64,000 nt of DNA from Salibacterium lacus (GTDB lineage Bacteria > Bacillota > Bacilli > Bacillales > Marinococcaceae), in NCBI RefSeq assembly GCF_042684865.1, contig NZ_JBHUML010000005.1, forward strand, positions 310,001-374,000, read 5' to 3'. The translations under genes were made by a program, and so were the position numbers. Position 1 is the first letter of the stretch, and each line of letters opens with the position of its first letter. Below are positions 16,568 to 24,852 of this stretch, piece after piece. Under the pieces are notes generated by a model. That model saw only the letters and a list, made by a program, of their open reading frames with translations. It did no database searches and was not told the DNA's origin.

Positions 16568-17671
16568 CTAAGGTATTTCCACCGTAAACGGGGCAAACTC
16601 TACATTTTTAAGTTCGCTCATATCTCCATTTAACGCCGTTTCATTTCCATCCTGCTCCAGTTTTACCCCTCCTCCATCACTCGGTAACTTGAGGTAAGGT
16701 GTTATCGTTAATTGTTGAACATTTTCTCCAATGGGATCAAATAACTTATTACCCGTTGAATGAATGCTGCCATTTTTCTTTGTTCCTGAGCTACCGCCCG
16801 AGTAGGAGGTGACTTCTTCTCCATTCTCATCAGTTATACGAAATTCAAGGTACTGTGCCGGGATGCGGCCGATACGGCCGGGTGCCGGTGAAACTGTTTT
16901 ATAATTCAAACTGATACCAGATGGACTTATCGACATGTCGGAAACATGTAAATCAATGTTCCCCGCCGTTTGGTCATGATTTACCGCAAATGTCTTTAAG
17001 CCTTCTATCGTTTCTACAGGAAAAGAAAATTCCCATTGTTTCCCATTTTTTGCTTCCATGAATAGGTCAAAGTTAAATTGATCAGGAGCTTCATTTCCTA
17101 TATTAAACTCCATTATCCCTGTTCGTGAGGTTGGTGAAAGAGTTGTGTCCTGGTGACTGCCTGAACTGCCTTCCGGAAATTCTCCGTTTATTTTATATCG
17201 GAAAGAATCTCCTGAAAAGTAGTATTCCCCAAGAGCATCCTCGGATTCTAGAGAATAACTAATCGTCAATCGTGAGTTATTATACAATACTTCCTCAATT
17301 GTAATAGATGTCCCATCAATGGTCTGGGTTTCACCAATCGCATTTGTTAACTCCTTCTCACTGGCCTGTTCCAATCCGGGTCTTCCGTTATCACTAAAGA
17401 TAGAACCGACAACAGGGATATTTGAAACGGCATTCGCAAACGCCGGTGAAAAATAGGCAGTTCCCATAAATAAAGCAATGAAAACAGCTGCTGCACCCGC
17501 CATGTACAGTATTTTACCCTTCACAGTTTTCGATATGGGAGGCTTCTCTATAGTTGTGTGCTGCTTGTTTTCCTCTTTGCTTTTTCCTTCCTGCATTCCT
17601 TTAGAAATAGCTGCAAATACTTCTTCTTTAGGAAAGTCCATTTCATTATGCTTATCAGGCCCATTCTTCAT
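16568..17671 (-). CDS. DUF4179 anti-sigma-factor-like membrane protein
   Basis: A 367-residue protein. Residues 1-48 are cytoplasmic and charged, about 50-72 form one membrane helix, and the outside part begins with FANAVSNIPVVGSIFSD, the hallmark of DUF4179. The remaining beta-rich domain (about 110-367) would face outward. It overlaps the ECF sigma gene by 17 bases, and this pairing is standard: the protein holds the sigma factor until an envelope signal arrives. The signal is not known. Confidence 0.88.
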   Translation of the reverse strand: MKNGPDKHNEMDFPKEEVFAAISKGMQEGKSKEENKQHTTIEKPPISKTVKGKILYMAGAAAVFIALFMGTAYFSPAFANAVSNIPVVGSIFSDNGRPGLEQASEKELTNAIGETQTIDGTSITIEEVLYNNSRLTISYSLESEDALGEYYFSGDSFRYKINGEFPEGSSGSHQDTTLSPTSRTGIMEFNIGNEAPDQFNFDLFMEAKNGKQWEFSFPVETIEGLKTFAVNHDQTAGNIDLHVSDMSISPSGISLNYKTVSPAPGRIGRIPAQYLEFRITDENGEEVTSYSGGSSGTKKNGSIHSTGNKLFDPIGENVQQLTITPYLKLPSDGGGVKLEQDGNETALNGDMSELKNVEFAPFTVEIP

Positions 17672-18200
17672 TTTTGCACTCTCCCCTTTCTATTTGTTTT
17701 TTCAGCCTATCCTTCCCTCTGCGTAAGTACGTTTTCACCGTTCCCTCCGGTTTTTCCATCACTTCTGCAATCTGTTTGATCGGGAGGTCATGGTAATAAA
17801 ACAGTAAAATTGCCGTTTGCTGGGAATGTTCGAGCTTATCCACCGCTTCGGCAAGACGTGCTTCCCGCCTGGTTGTTCCCTTAAAGGAGTCAGCCATCCT
17901 TTCTTCAAACTTTTCTTCCTCAAAGGGAATTGTTTTCTGCGCTTTCTTTAAAATTTTATAGCATTCCCGGATAAGAATCCTCACGAGCCACGTCGAAAAG
18001 AACTCAGGTTTTTTCAACTGATGAATAGACAAAAATGCCTGGCATGTTGCCTCTTGAATAGCATCGAGGGCATCATCCTTGTTTTGTACATAAGACATCG
18101 CAATAAAATACAGTTTTTCACTTTCAGATTGAAGCAGACTTTCAAAAGCTTCTTCCTCTCCATTAATGGCTTGTTGAACCAGTCCTATATCATAATTCAT
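17655..18200 (-). CDS. ECF-type RNA polymerase sigma factor
   Basis: A 181-residue sigma factor. The ATG at 18200 has GGGGGGAG upstream; a GTG eight codons earlier is less likely. Region 2 covers about 10-80 (GEEEAFESLLQ ... YFIAMSYVQNKDDALDAIQEA), and region 4 covers about 115-170 (LEHSQQTAILLFYYHDLPIKQIAEVMEKPEGTVKTYLRRG). It is cotranscribed with the overlapping DUF4179 anti-sigma gene. A possible self-recognised promoter lies upstream. Confidence 0.9.
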   Translation of the reverse strand: MNYDIGLVQQAINGEEEAFESLLQSESEKLYFIAMSYVQNKDDALDAIQEATCQAFLSIHQLKKPEFFSTWLVRILIRECYKILKKAQKTIPFEEEKFEERMADSFKGTTRREARLAEAVDKLEHSQQTAILLFYYHDLPIKQIAEVMEKPEGTVKTYLRRGKDRLKKQIERGECKNEEWA

Positions 18201-18223
18201 CTCTTCTCTCCCCCCTTTCACCA

Positions 18224-18255
18224 ATTAGAGAAATTTCAGCGGGGCAAAAGTTTCA
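18224..18255 (-). promoter_or_regulatory. Candidate ECF-sigma autoregulatory promoter
   Basis: On the minus strand TGAAACTTTT (-35 type of many ECF sigma factors; TGAAAC at 18250-18255) is followed 17-18 bases later by TCTCTAAT. It sits about 25 bases ahead of the sigma gene start. The -10 match is loose. Confidence 0.4.
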
Positions 18256-18327
18256 AAACAAGAAAATTCTTATGCAGATTTTGAAATATGAAAACCGATC
18301 CGTTCTCTATCACTTCTATAAGCCGCT

Positions 18328-18747
18328 GACTTCTGCATCACTTTTGATATTGGGGTATAATGAGAACAGCATAGCAATCTGAAGAACCGAATTTCGACTG
18401 TAAATGCCACATTCGGTGAGGGCACCGAACGGCCCTCCCCAGCCTGTTTTACACATTTGACCGGTTTTTTCGAAACGTATTTAAAACTAACTTCGTCCGA
18501 GGAAAAATTACTAAAAGAAGAGGTGAAAATGATGAGAAAGCCGGAAGGAGACAAAGTAATGGAGATTATGGTGTCCTATGAAAAAGAAGGGCTGGATAAA
18601 GGGTTGGAGCAGGGGTTGGAGCAGGGAAAAGAAATGAACAAAATCGAAACGGCGACGGCCATGCTGAAAAAGGATATGGATGTTCCTCTCATTGCAGAAA
18701 TCACAGGACTCCCGCCCGAAGACATTCTGCGGTTAAAAGAAAAATAA
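18328..18747 (+). pseudogene. Decayed C-terminal copy of the Rpn-family gene
   Basis: From 18457 the sequence encodes a near-identical copy of the last ~95 residues of the Rpn-family protein at 15544-16416. The two differ by one Q/K change, a small change in the GLEQG repeat and one C-terminal residue. Just upstream, 18345-18367 resembles the stretch around TGGGGTATAATGA that precedes this part in the intact gene, but the DNA between is missing or scrambled. The nuclease domain is gone, so the protein cannot cut. A short peptide could still be made from the ATG at 18457, but no ribosome site is seen. Confidence 0.8.
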
Positions 18748-18984
18748 ACACTCTTCTATTCCGCTGCCATTATCGTGCAGCGTTTTTTATCCATCCATTT
18801 CCCGCCCGCAGAAATGGGTGGAACACTGCATGGAATTAAGACCGGTAATCGTCTGCCATAACGTCCTGAATAAAAGAAATGAATGTAAGCTGAGGGATCA
18901 TCCTCGTTACCGTCTGTAAAAAATTTGTTGTCTCCCTGTTTGATGTCCGTCGTGGATCCCATCTCCCCTCCAACCATGTACTGT

Positions 18985-19392
18985 TTATGAGCTGCATTCA
19001 TGACTGAGGTCGCAAAACGGCTTATTGCCGGAACGGCCGCATCCACAGAGAGAGGCGCGGAAGCACTCTATTTCTTCATGACCATCTGTAATGTTTAACG
19101 GTCCCCGGACATACATCACATCTCCAGAGTCCACTTCAACTGTCGTTTCATCGTTTGGCTGTTCGTTATCCGCCCCATCTTTTCTTACATATTCGAGGGC
19201 TCCGCTTGGACATGTTTCCACCACGTCAGCAATTTCACCGGCTGCCGCACCATCTGCATTCACCCAAGGACGTTCTTCTACATCAAAAACCTCCGGCAGC
19301 CCTTTCACGCATCGGGCGGCATGGATGCAGCGTTTGGGATGAAACAGCACGTCGATCTTTTCTCCCGTGTACCGTTTAGACGTATTATCCAT
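18985..19392 (-). CDS. Iron-sulfur protein: divergent 4Fe-4S (YjdI-type) plus CDGSH domain
   Basis: A 135-residue protein. Residues 5-75 match the Fer4_19/YjdI domain: HPKRCIHAARCVKGLPEVF supplies two Cys, and a third Cys lies in VVETCPSGALEY. Residues 85-130 form a CDGSH-type iron-sulfur domain with CGCGRSGNKPFCDLSH (Cys-x-Cys, Cys and His ligands). Fusions of these two domains are common in bacteria; the redox role is unproven. It is divergent from the MarR-type regulator, and the operator between them could affect both. Confidence 0.87.
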   Translation of the reverse strand: MDNTSKRYTGEKIDVLFHPKRCIHAARCVKGLPEVFDVEERPWVNADGAAAGEIADVVETCPSGALEYVRKDGADNEQPNDETTVEVDSGDVMYVRGPLNITDGHEEIECFRASLCGCGRSGNKPFCDLSHECSS

Positions 19393-19462
19393 TACACGCT
19401 TCCTCCTCTTTATAAAGTGTCTTATGATGAAGGGTTCCCTGTTTTTTTACAATACAGACGTT

Positions 19463-19492
19463 TTGACATATGTTTGGTTTAATTTTAAACTG
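19463..19492 (+). promoter_or_regulatory. Promoter and operator in front of the MarR-type gene
   Basis: TTGACA (19463-19468), a 17-base spacer and TAAACT (19486-19491). The inverted repeat GGTTTA-N4-TAAACTG (19476-19492) covers the spacer and -10. Nearly the same arrangement recurs at 21892-21922 in front of a dioxygenase relic, pointing to one regulator for both. Confidence 0.7.
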
Positions 19493-19522
19493 ACCGTAAC
19501 AAAAGATAGAAAAGGTGACAAC

Positions 19523-19975
19523 ATGCCTAAAACAGTCGATGATTCATCCTACTTGACTTCTAAAGATAAACGGCTCGGGCTTTTACTATGGTTTCGTTTA
19601 TCCCGATTCTTTAACCAGAGCATCCGCCGGAGTAATCAGCACCTAAAAGAATGGGAACTATCCGCCTCCCAATTTGATATTTTGGTTCAAGTTAAGACAC
19701 ACAAGCGCTTAACCCAAAAGAAACTCGGAGAAAAAATGCTGGTCACAAAAGGCAATATCACGCAGTCGATCACCAAATTGGAACATAGAGGGCTGGTGCA
19801 GAGAGAGCGGGACCGGAAGACAAAATATCTCTCCTTAACAGAAAAAGGACAGCGGCTTTATGAAGAAGTTGTTCCCGAGCAGGAACAATTTCAGGCGTCC
19901 CAGTTTTCCAATTTAACCCGGGAGGAACAAGTCCAGCTTCTGGAACTGCTGAAAAAACTCGGTCCTCTGAAGTGA
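19523..19975 (+). CDS. MarR-family regulator, MhqR-like
   Basis: A 150-residue repressor; the ATG at 19523 follows AAAAGGTGA. The winged helix spans about 45-110 (ELSASQFDILVQV, TQKKLGEKMLVTKGNITQSITKLEHRGLVQRERD). Its neighbours are a ring-cleaving dioxygenase and relics of a second dioxygenase and a carboxylesterase, the gene set that MhqR controls in B. subtilis in response to quinones. The repeated GTTTA-N4-TAAAC operator supports local regulation. The MhqR identity is inferred from context. Confidence 0.85.
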   Translation: MPKTVDDSSYLTSKDKRLGLLLWFRLSRFFNQSIRRSNQHLKEWELSASQFDILVQVKTHKRLTQKKLGEKMLVTKGNITQSITKLEHRGLVQRERDRKTKYLSLTEKGQRLYEEVVPEQEQFQASQFSNLTREEQVQLLELLKKLGPLK

Positions 19976-20051
19976 TACAGCCTGTCTCTATCCACCCCGC
20001 AGCGTCTCTTTTTTATGGTGGTGTAATCGGCACTGCAAGAGAGGCTCTTTT

Positions 20052-20352
20052 TTAGTACCGATTACGCCCCCTCAGCTTCTTTCCTTCCAGCATCCAGGAA
20101 CGCATAAGCCGGAATCGTTCAAAACTCTCTTCATCCACCGAATCGTCCCGGACGCCAAGCAGGGCCGCCCCGAATTCCTTTGCTCGTCAGAAGAATATGT
20201 GGTATTCAAAATGTCTTCCCCGTCTTCATCCGCAAGCTAATACACTTCTTTTTTGCCGCTGTGATGATGGATGACAGTAGTATAAATACCGTCACGGTTG
20301 TTAAAAGTCATATTTTCCCAACTCCCGGGAATTCTTCTTCATGCATTCTCAT
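20052..20352 (-). pseudogene. Decayed KhtT/TrkA-C-type regulatory subunit of a cation/proton antiporter
   Basis: Reading three frames in turn gives a continuous match to the small KhtT/AmhT-type subunit: MRMHEEEFPGVGKI, then FNNRDGIYTTVIHHHSGKKEVY, a TAG, ADEDGEDILNTTYSSDEQ, and finally KEFGAALLGVRDDSVDEESF. Two frameshifts and one stop show the gene is dead. An AGGAGAAGG site still precedes the ATG. No antiporter gene (KhtU type) follows. The region between 19976 and 20416 holds nothing else recognisable. Confidence 0.65.
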
Positions 20353-20416
20353 GTTAGACCTTCTCCTGTAGTCGTTACGTTGTATCTCGGCTGTGAAAGG
20401 ACAGATGTGATATCCC

Positions 20417-21400
20417 TTAAAAATACTCAGGTGTAAACTGTGTCGTACTCCGCGTCGTGTCAATCGGCCGGACAGATGCTTCAATTTCTTCCCGTTTTGG
20501 TTCCAGGGCAGGAGGAAGTGCCAGTTTTTCTCCTAATGTTTCGTAAGGTTCATCGTCCATAAACCCAGGGCCGTCCGTTGCAAATTCAAACAATATCTGC
20601 GGAGCCACTTTCACGTACAGGGACTCAAAATAAAAACGGTTCACGTACCCGGAGTTGGGGAGTCCGGTTTCCGACATCCGGTTGATCCACTCTTCCAAAG
20701 CGCTTCTGTCCTTTACGCGGAAGGCGGCGTGGTGCACTGCACCGTACCCTTGACGTGCCTCGGGAAGCGTATCGTTAAATTTAACAATAACCTGTCCCCC
20801 GTTTCCCCCGTCTCCTACTTCAAACAAGTGGAAGGAATCTTCTGTGTCGATTTCGTTAAATAGAAGGATTTTCTCCATCATTTCTTTAAAATAGTCGATA
20901 TTATTAACGCGCACGTGCAACGGTCCGAGCCCCGTGATTCCGTATTCTTTCGGCACCGGTCCGTGCTGCCATGGAATACCTGGACGAACCCCTTCGATTC
21001 CTTCGTCTGACACCAATTCGTACGCTTGATCATCAAAATCCACAAATGGAAGCACTTTTTTGCCGAACCTTTTCTGAATCCCCTCATGTGTCACGTCATA
21101 ATGATCGAAACGTTTCACCCAGTACTCCAGCGCCTCATCACTCGGCACACGAAAAGAAGTCCTCGATATTTCATTCGTTCCGTGGGTGCCCGCCGGTACG
21201 CCCGGAAAGTCAAAGAATGTCATATCCGTGCCTGGATTTCCTTCATCGTCGGAAAAGAATAAATGGTACGTTTGAATATCATCCTGATTCACTGTTTTCT
21301 TTATTAGACGCATACCGAGGACATACGTGAAAAACTCGTAATTTTTTTCGGCACTGCTTGTGATGGCTGTTACGTGGTGGATTCCCAGTAGTTCGTTCAT
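20417..21400 (-). CDS. Ring-cleaving dioxygenase of the glyoxalase/VOC fold (MhqA/MhqE/MhqO type)
   Basis: A 327-residue protein made of two VOC modules (about 5-140 and 150-290). It opens with LLGIHHVTAIT, whose His is a metal ligand, continues with FYVLGMRLIKKTVNQDD, and has the second-half GPLHVRVNN. Such enzymes open quinone or hydroquinone rings in electrophile stress. It overlaps the relic of a carboxylesterase gene upstream (shared bases at the stop/start), so they were one mhqED-like operon. It is the only intact enzyme left at this locus. Confidence 0.9.
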   Translation of the reverse strand: MNELLGIHHVTAITSSAEKNYEFFTYVLGMRLIKKTVNQDDIQTYHLFFSDDEGNPGTDMTFFDFPGVPAGTHGTNEISRTSFRVPSDEALEYWVKRFDHYDVTHEGIQKRFGKKVLPFVDFDDQAYELVSDEGIEGVRPGIPWQHGPVPKEYGITGLGPLHVRVNNIDYFKEMMEKILLFNEIDTEDSFHLFEVGDGGNGGQVIVKFNDTLPEARQGYGAVHHAAFRVKDRSALEEWINRMSETGLPNSGYVNRFYFESLYVKVAPQILFEFATDGPGFMDDEPYETLGEKLALPPALEPKREEIEASVRPIDTTRSTTQFTPEYF

Positions 21401-21860
21401 TCCACACCCTCCTGTTTATTAGTAAAATGCGTGTCATACCACTCTATCGCTGCTTTCACTTCTGTTTCCAGTAACTCATGTCCTCCATCCGTCAGATGAA
21501 GCTCCACTTCGGCTCTTGTGTTTCCTGGAATTTTTTCCATTCCATCGATACCCCGGGCAGCACCATAGAATCAACGGCCCCCGCACTGATGAATATATTC
21601 ATCCCCAATAGATCCGGCAGGGGGCATTTCTTCGCGGCACAGCAGGGTGGAACAGAACCTCTCCTTTTAAAGCCTGTTCATGCTGCATCAACAAGTTACA
21701 AGCTATATTTGTCCCATTCGAGTAACCACGGGCTATAACATCCTCACGGTGAAAGTCATGCTGCTTCGATGCTTCCTGGAGAAAATCGTATCATTCATGC
21801 GTTTTCGTCACTAAGTCCGCTTCAACCATCGAACCATCCGCCAGTCAGTGAAAATAGCGC
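21397..21860 (-). pseudogene. Decayed MhqD-type carboxylesterase/hydrolase
   Basis: The minus strand gives an MhqD-like reading broken by stops and frame changes: FLQEASKQHDFHREDVIARGYSNGTNIACNLL (nucleophile elbow GYSNG), ALKGEVLFHPAVPRREMP, and the C-terminus HLTDGGHELLETEVKAAIEWYD with the catalytic His. The last codons overlap the dioxygenase start. The N-terminal part is missing. In B. subtilis the same hydrolase/dioxygenase pair is MhqR-controlled. Confidence 0.75.
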
Positions 21861-21891
21861 CATTCTCCGTTTTCCTTCACGGTTCTTTATC

Positions 21892-21922
21892 TTGACACAT
21901 TTTTCAGTTTAAAGCTAAACTG
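21892..21922 (+). promoter_or_regulatory. Second promoter with the MarR-type operator
   Basis: TTGACA (21892-21897) and TAAACT (21916-21921) are 18 bases apart, with the inverted repeat CAGTTTA-AAGC-TAAACTG (21905-21922) over the spacer and -10. It matches the site at 19463-19492 in sequence and position, and now drives only a relic. Confidence 0.7.
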
Positions 21923-21974
21923 ATTATAACAAAATGAAACACAATCCACAATAACCTTGGAAGAAGGAGATAGC

Positions 21975-22117
21975 ATGAGCCTGAAAGGTAGTCACCACGT
22001 ATCCTCCCTACAGATAAGGACCCGGCGCGTCTCGGAGAAACCCTTGCTCTGCCCCCGTTTTTGGAATCAAAACGAGAAGAAATCGAAGCTAAACTAAAAC
22101 CATTGCACACTCGTTAA
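21975..22117 (+). pseudogene. Internally deleted ring-cleaving dioxygenase
   Basis: After an AAGGAGA site the ATG opens with MSLKGSHHVSS, the start of a VOC ring-cleaving dioxygenase. It then jumps, in another frame, to the C-terminus DPARLGETLALPPFLESKRE, which parallels the end of the intact dioxygenase at 20417. About 280 residues are missing. Promoter, operator, ribosome site and terminator all remain, so the transcript may still be made. Confidence 0.8.
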
Positions 22118-22137
22118 ATAAGTGTCTGAATAGGCTG

Positions 22138-22180
22138 AAAACCCCGTATCCTTAGAATGCTCCAGGATACGGGGTTTCTC
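22138..22180 (+). terminator. Terminator after the deleted dioxygenase
   Basis: 14-bp stem AAACCCCGTATCCT/AGGATACGGGGTTT, loop of 11 bases, followed by a T-rich tail. Confidence 0.85.
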
Positions 22181-22212
22181 TTTCTTGACCGGAACGCGCC
22201 TGTCTGCGGGGA

Positions 22213-23058
22213 TTATCTCTCCCTTTTTACATAAGTACGCGCTTCAAGGAGGGTGCTGCGCCATGTGTTTTTTCCTTCATAGCGGGGCTCTTCTGCTTCG
22301 GTGGTGACAGCGTCATAGATCCGCTGCTTCGCGTCTTCCGGCAGTGCGCTCGAGGAAACGGCTGCGGCCTGTTTCAGAAGCTCGAGGCTGTTGTTGATAA
22401 CAACCACCGGTTCTCCGACTGTTTCGTCGAAGGAATCCAGCGCGTCCACCACGGTACCAAGGACGACCAACGCCCGCTGCACCGCTTCTTCGATCCTGCC
22501 TTCTGCTGCGTGTTCCTCTACTTTTTCAAGCACCTGGTGTGCGCCTTCAAGTGCCATGGGAACGTCTCCGGCGGCGATGCTTCCATCCTGAACCCGCGCA
22601 TCGATATAAGCCTGCACTTGTTTTTGGGCGGAAACAAGAGGTTCTTTGTTTTGATGAAAAAGCGCGAAAATACGGCTTCTGATTTCCGGATACTCCGATG
22701 CAGCGCTGCGCAGCAGATTTCGAAGATCGACCTGATCAAACGACGCGAGTGCTGTTTCCACATCGGGCCCCTCCGGATCCGGAACCGGCTCCTCTTCTTC
22801 TTTTTCTTCGCCGAGGGCAATCAGCGCCGCAGCGGTATGTTCGCAGTATCCGTCATTCTCAAGGCAGTCGCAGAACGTGCGCACGACCTCCAGAGAGTCG
22901 TCCAGCACCACGTCCACACTGACATTTCCGGCCACTTCCACGACAAAGTGGTGGCGGTACGGCTCGCTGATTTTGGTCACTTCATCTTCAGCCATGTACA
23001 TCATACCGCGCGAAAACGTATCCTCGTTTATCTCCTCTTCCATATCGAACAAATGCAT
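22213..23058 (-). CDS. SWIM zinc-finger protein
   Basis: A 281-residue protein. The ATG at 23058 follows GGGGAGG and gives the usual SWIM-protein start (IN-DTFSRGMMYMAEDEV). An open frame upstream lacks a ribosome site. The SWIM motif CDCLENDGYCEH (CxC...CxH) lies near residues 60-75. An acidic linker (EEKEEEEPVPDPEGP) leads to a helical C-terminal domain. SWIM proteins often accompany SNF2 helicases or act alone in DNA or protein binding; no helicase gene is seen here. Confidence 0.85.
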   Translation of the reverse strand: MHLFDMEEEINEDTFSRGMMYMAEDEVTKISEPYRHHFVVEVAGNVSVDVVLDDSLEVVRTFCDCLENDGYCEHTAAALIALGEEKEEEEPVPDPEGPDVETALASFDQVDLRNLLRSAASEYPEIRSRIFALFHQNKEPLVSAQKQVQAYIDARVQDGSIAAGDVPMALEGAHQVLEKVEEHAAEGRIEEAVQRALVVLGTVVDALDSFDETVGEPVVVINNSLELLKQAAAVSSSALPEDAKQRIYDAVTTEAEEPRYEGKNTWRSTLLEARTYVKRER

Positions 23059-23270
23059 GAATGCTGCCTCCCCAATCATTGTCATCTCGTGTTCCACAAA
23101 CGTGAATGATTCATGAATACGGATGGCAGGCGCCGCTATCAAGTCCGCCTGTTTGAGCCCGCTCATATTTTTTTATTCCATTTTCTGTTTACTCAATCCT
23201 GCCGGTACTTCGCTCTGGAAATACGGATAAGCCTCGGCCCGCTGCCATATTCCATCTGTTTTATGTAAAC

Positions 23271-23284
23271 CCGGTGGAAACTAC
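23271..23284 (+). repeat. Single degenerate copy of the GTGGACACTA repeat
   Basis: CCGGTGGAAACTACACC-type sequence in the gap 23167-23391; it matches GTGGACACTACACC (12620-12633) with one change. Nothing else stands out in this gap. Confidence 0.5.
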
Positions 23285-23391
23285 ACCAAATCGCTCCTCA
23301 TATCTTTGAATTCTGTATCGTTTATCATGTCCCCTCCTCGTCCTCTTCTCCCTTTCATTTTAACAAAAAAAGTCCCGGTAGTTTTCACGGA

Positions 23392-24459
23392 ATGTTTGGA
23401 ACGACGAACAAAAGGAAACAGGGTATTACCTGTATTATAGAAAAAGGAGAGCTGTATCTTATCACTGCTGGCATTTCTACTACCATTTTTATTGTTTCCG
23501 CTCTCATATCCGCTTTTTGTGCGGTCCGATTGTCCACGTACGCCAACCTAATCAGCCAGCACACAAAAATAGGCGGTCTTGTAGCCGGCACCATGCTGCT
23601 GGCAGCCGCCACTTCGCTTCCGGAACTGACCGCAACGGTTTCTGCCGGTATCATTGGGAATGCTGATATTGCCGTGGGGAATGGACTCGGAAGTATTATT
23701 TTTAATATCTTCTTTTTGTTTCTGCTGGATGTTCATTTCCGTCACCACCGCCTGTTCTTGAACGTCTCGGATCATCACCTTTATACCGGTGTAATCGGCC
23801 TGCTGTTATGCGCCATCACAAGCGGCGGGATGATTCTCCATCTCCCGCTTTCTCTTTTCTGGATCAGTCTCATCAGTATACTGGTCGCAATGGTGTATGC
23901 TGCCGGGATGTGGTACATTTCACAAAAACAAAGCGTCACGTCAGTACCATCTACTACCTCTTCCGGCGTTGAAACGATACATGTTCCCCGCACGATTCAA
24001 AAATTCATCTTCTTTGCCGCTGTGATTTTCGTTTCAGGCAGCATGTTGTCGATATCAGGAGATAGTATGGCTGGGACAACAGGAATCAGTGCTACAGCCG
24101 TAGGCAGTATTTTGGTCGCGACGGCAACGTCCATTCCGGATGCTGTCAGCGTTTATGTTGCCCTCCGATTAGCCAACGTGAACCTCGCTGTCGGCACCAT
24201 TCTCGGCAGTAACGCCTTTAATGTGCTCATGACAGCCATCGGAGATCTCTTTTATACAAACGGAAGTATCTGGAAGAACACGAGTGATCAAACCATCATT
24301 ATTGCTGTGGCCGGCTTTGTACTGACTGGTATTGTAATGGCCATTATCAAAAGGGATCATACCAGAAATACGCTCACGTATGTCGTGCCGTCACTGATCA
24401 TCGTCGCGAGCTACATTGTCGTTATTACTTCGATTTTATTCTATAGTGAAAGTAGTTAA
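23392..24459 (+). CDS. Sodium/calcium exchanger family membrane protein
   Basis: A 355-residue CaCA-type antiporter with about ten membrane helices. The two alpha repeats are clear: AAATSLPELTATVSAGIIG with VGNGLGSIIFN (about 65-100) and ATATSIPDAVSVYVALRLA with VGTILGSNAFN (about 243-280). It should move Ca2+ or another cation against Na+ or H+. The start is uncertain: the ATG at 23392 lacks a good ribosome site, while a strong AAAGGAGAG at 23441 is followed by no ATG, GTG or TTG in frame. Confidence 0.85.
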   Translation: MFGTTNKRKQGITCIIEKGELYLITAGISTTIFIVSALISAFCAVRLSTYANLISQHTKIGGLVAGTMLLAAATSLPELTATVSAGIIGNADIAVGNGLGSIIFNIFFLFLLDVHFRHHRLFLNVSDHHLYTGVIGLLLCAITSGGMILHLPLSLFWISLISILVAMVYAAGMWYISQKQSVTSVPSTTSSGVETIHVPRTIQKFIFFAAVIFVSGSMLSISGDSMAGTTGISATAVGSILVATATSIPDAVSVYVALRLANVNLAVGTILGSNAFNVLMTAIGDLFYTNGSIWKNTSDQTIIIAVAGFVLTGIVMAIIKRDHTRNTLTYVVPSLIIVASYIVVITSILFYSESS

Positions 24460-24495
24460 AACATACGGCAGGACCGCTCCTACACAGAGGAAGGC

Positions 24496-24816
24496 TTATT
24501 TGGGGGAAGAAGCTTCGAAGTAAACGTCATCGTCATGTCCCTCGTTCTCCACCATATTCATGATGCAGCAGACATTCTGCGGCAGCTGTTTCGCGTGTTA
24601 CGACAAGGCGGGCGGCTGCTGATCGTTGATTTTGATAAAGACGAGACGATGGATCAGCATGACCATATCCACAAGACGCTCTCCCATGACGAGCTGACAG
24701 CGTTACTTACCGAATCCGGCTTCTCCTCCACAAACATCAGAACATTCCATCACGGAAAGGGCCTATTTAACGAACAGGACGCCTCCCTGTTTCTCGCGGA
24801 CAGTGTTAAAGAATAA
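24496..24816 (+). pseudogene. 5'-truncated SAM-dependent methyltransferase
   Basis: The reading FEVNVIVMSLVLHHIHD-AADILRQLFRVLRQGGRLLIVDFD is the second half of a class I methyltransferase (motifs IV-VI). The SAM-binding motif I with its glycine loop is absent upstream, and no ribosome site precedes the first ATG (24535). It follows the exchanger gene closely. A functional enzyme is not expected. Confidence 0.75.
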
Positions 24817-24823
24817 ACGGCGG

Positions 24824-24852
24824 AAAAAGAGACTCTTACGAAAAGAGTCTCT
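24824..24852 (-). terminator. Terminator overlapping the stop codon of the esterase gene
   Basis: 10-bp perfect stem AGAGACTCTT/AAGAGTCTCT with A-rich and T-rich flanks. On the minus strand the esterase stop codon TAA lies in the loop. It can also end transcripts from the plus strand. Confidence 0.8.

Noticed and set aside
18756..19046. Minus-strand 96-codon frame after the iron-sulfur gene
   Set aside because: It overlaps the end of that gene and has no ribosome site. Part of it (near 18850-18960) may be decayed coding sequence, with a +1 reading ending FIQDVMADDYRS, but no family could be named.
23167..23391. Riboswitch ahead of the cation exchanger
   Set aside because: No conserved riboswitch core or terminator-antiterminator pair could be drawn; only the single repeat word stands out.
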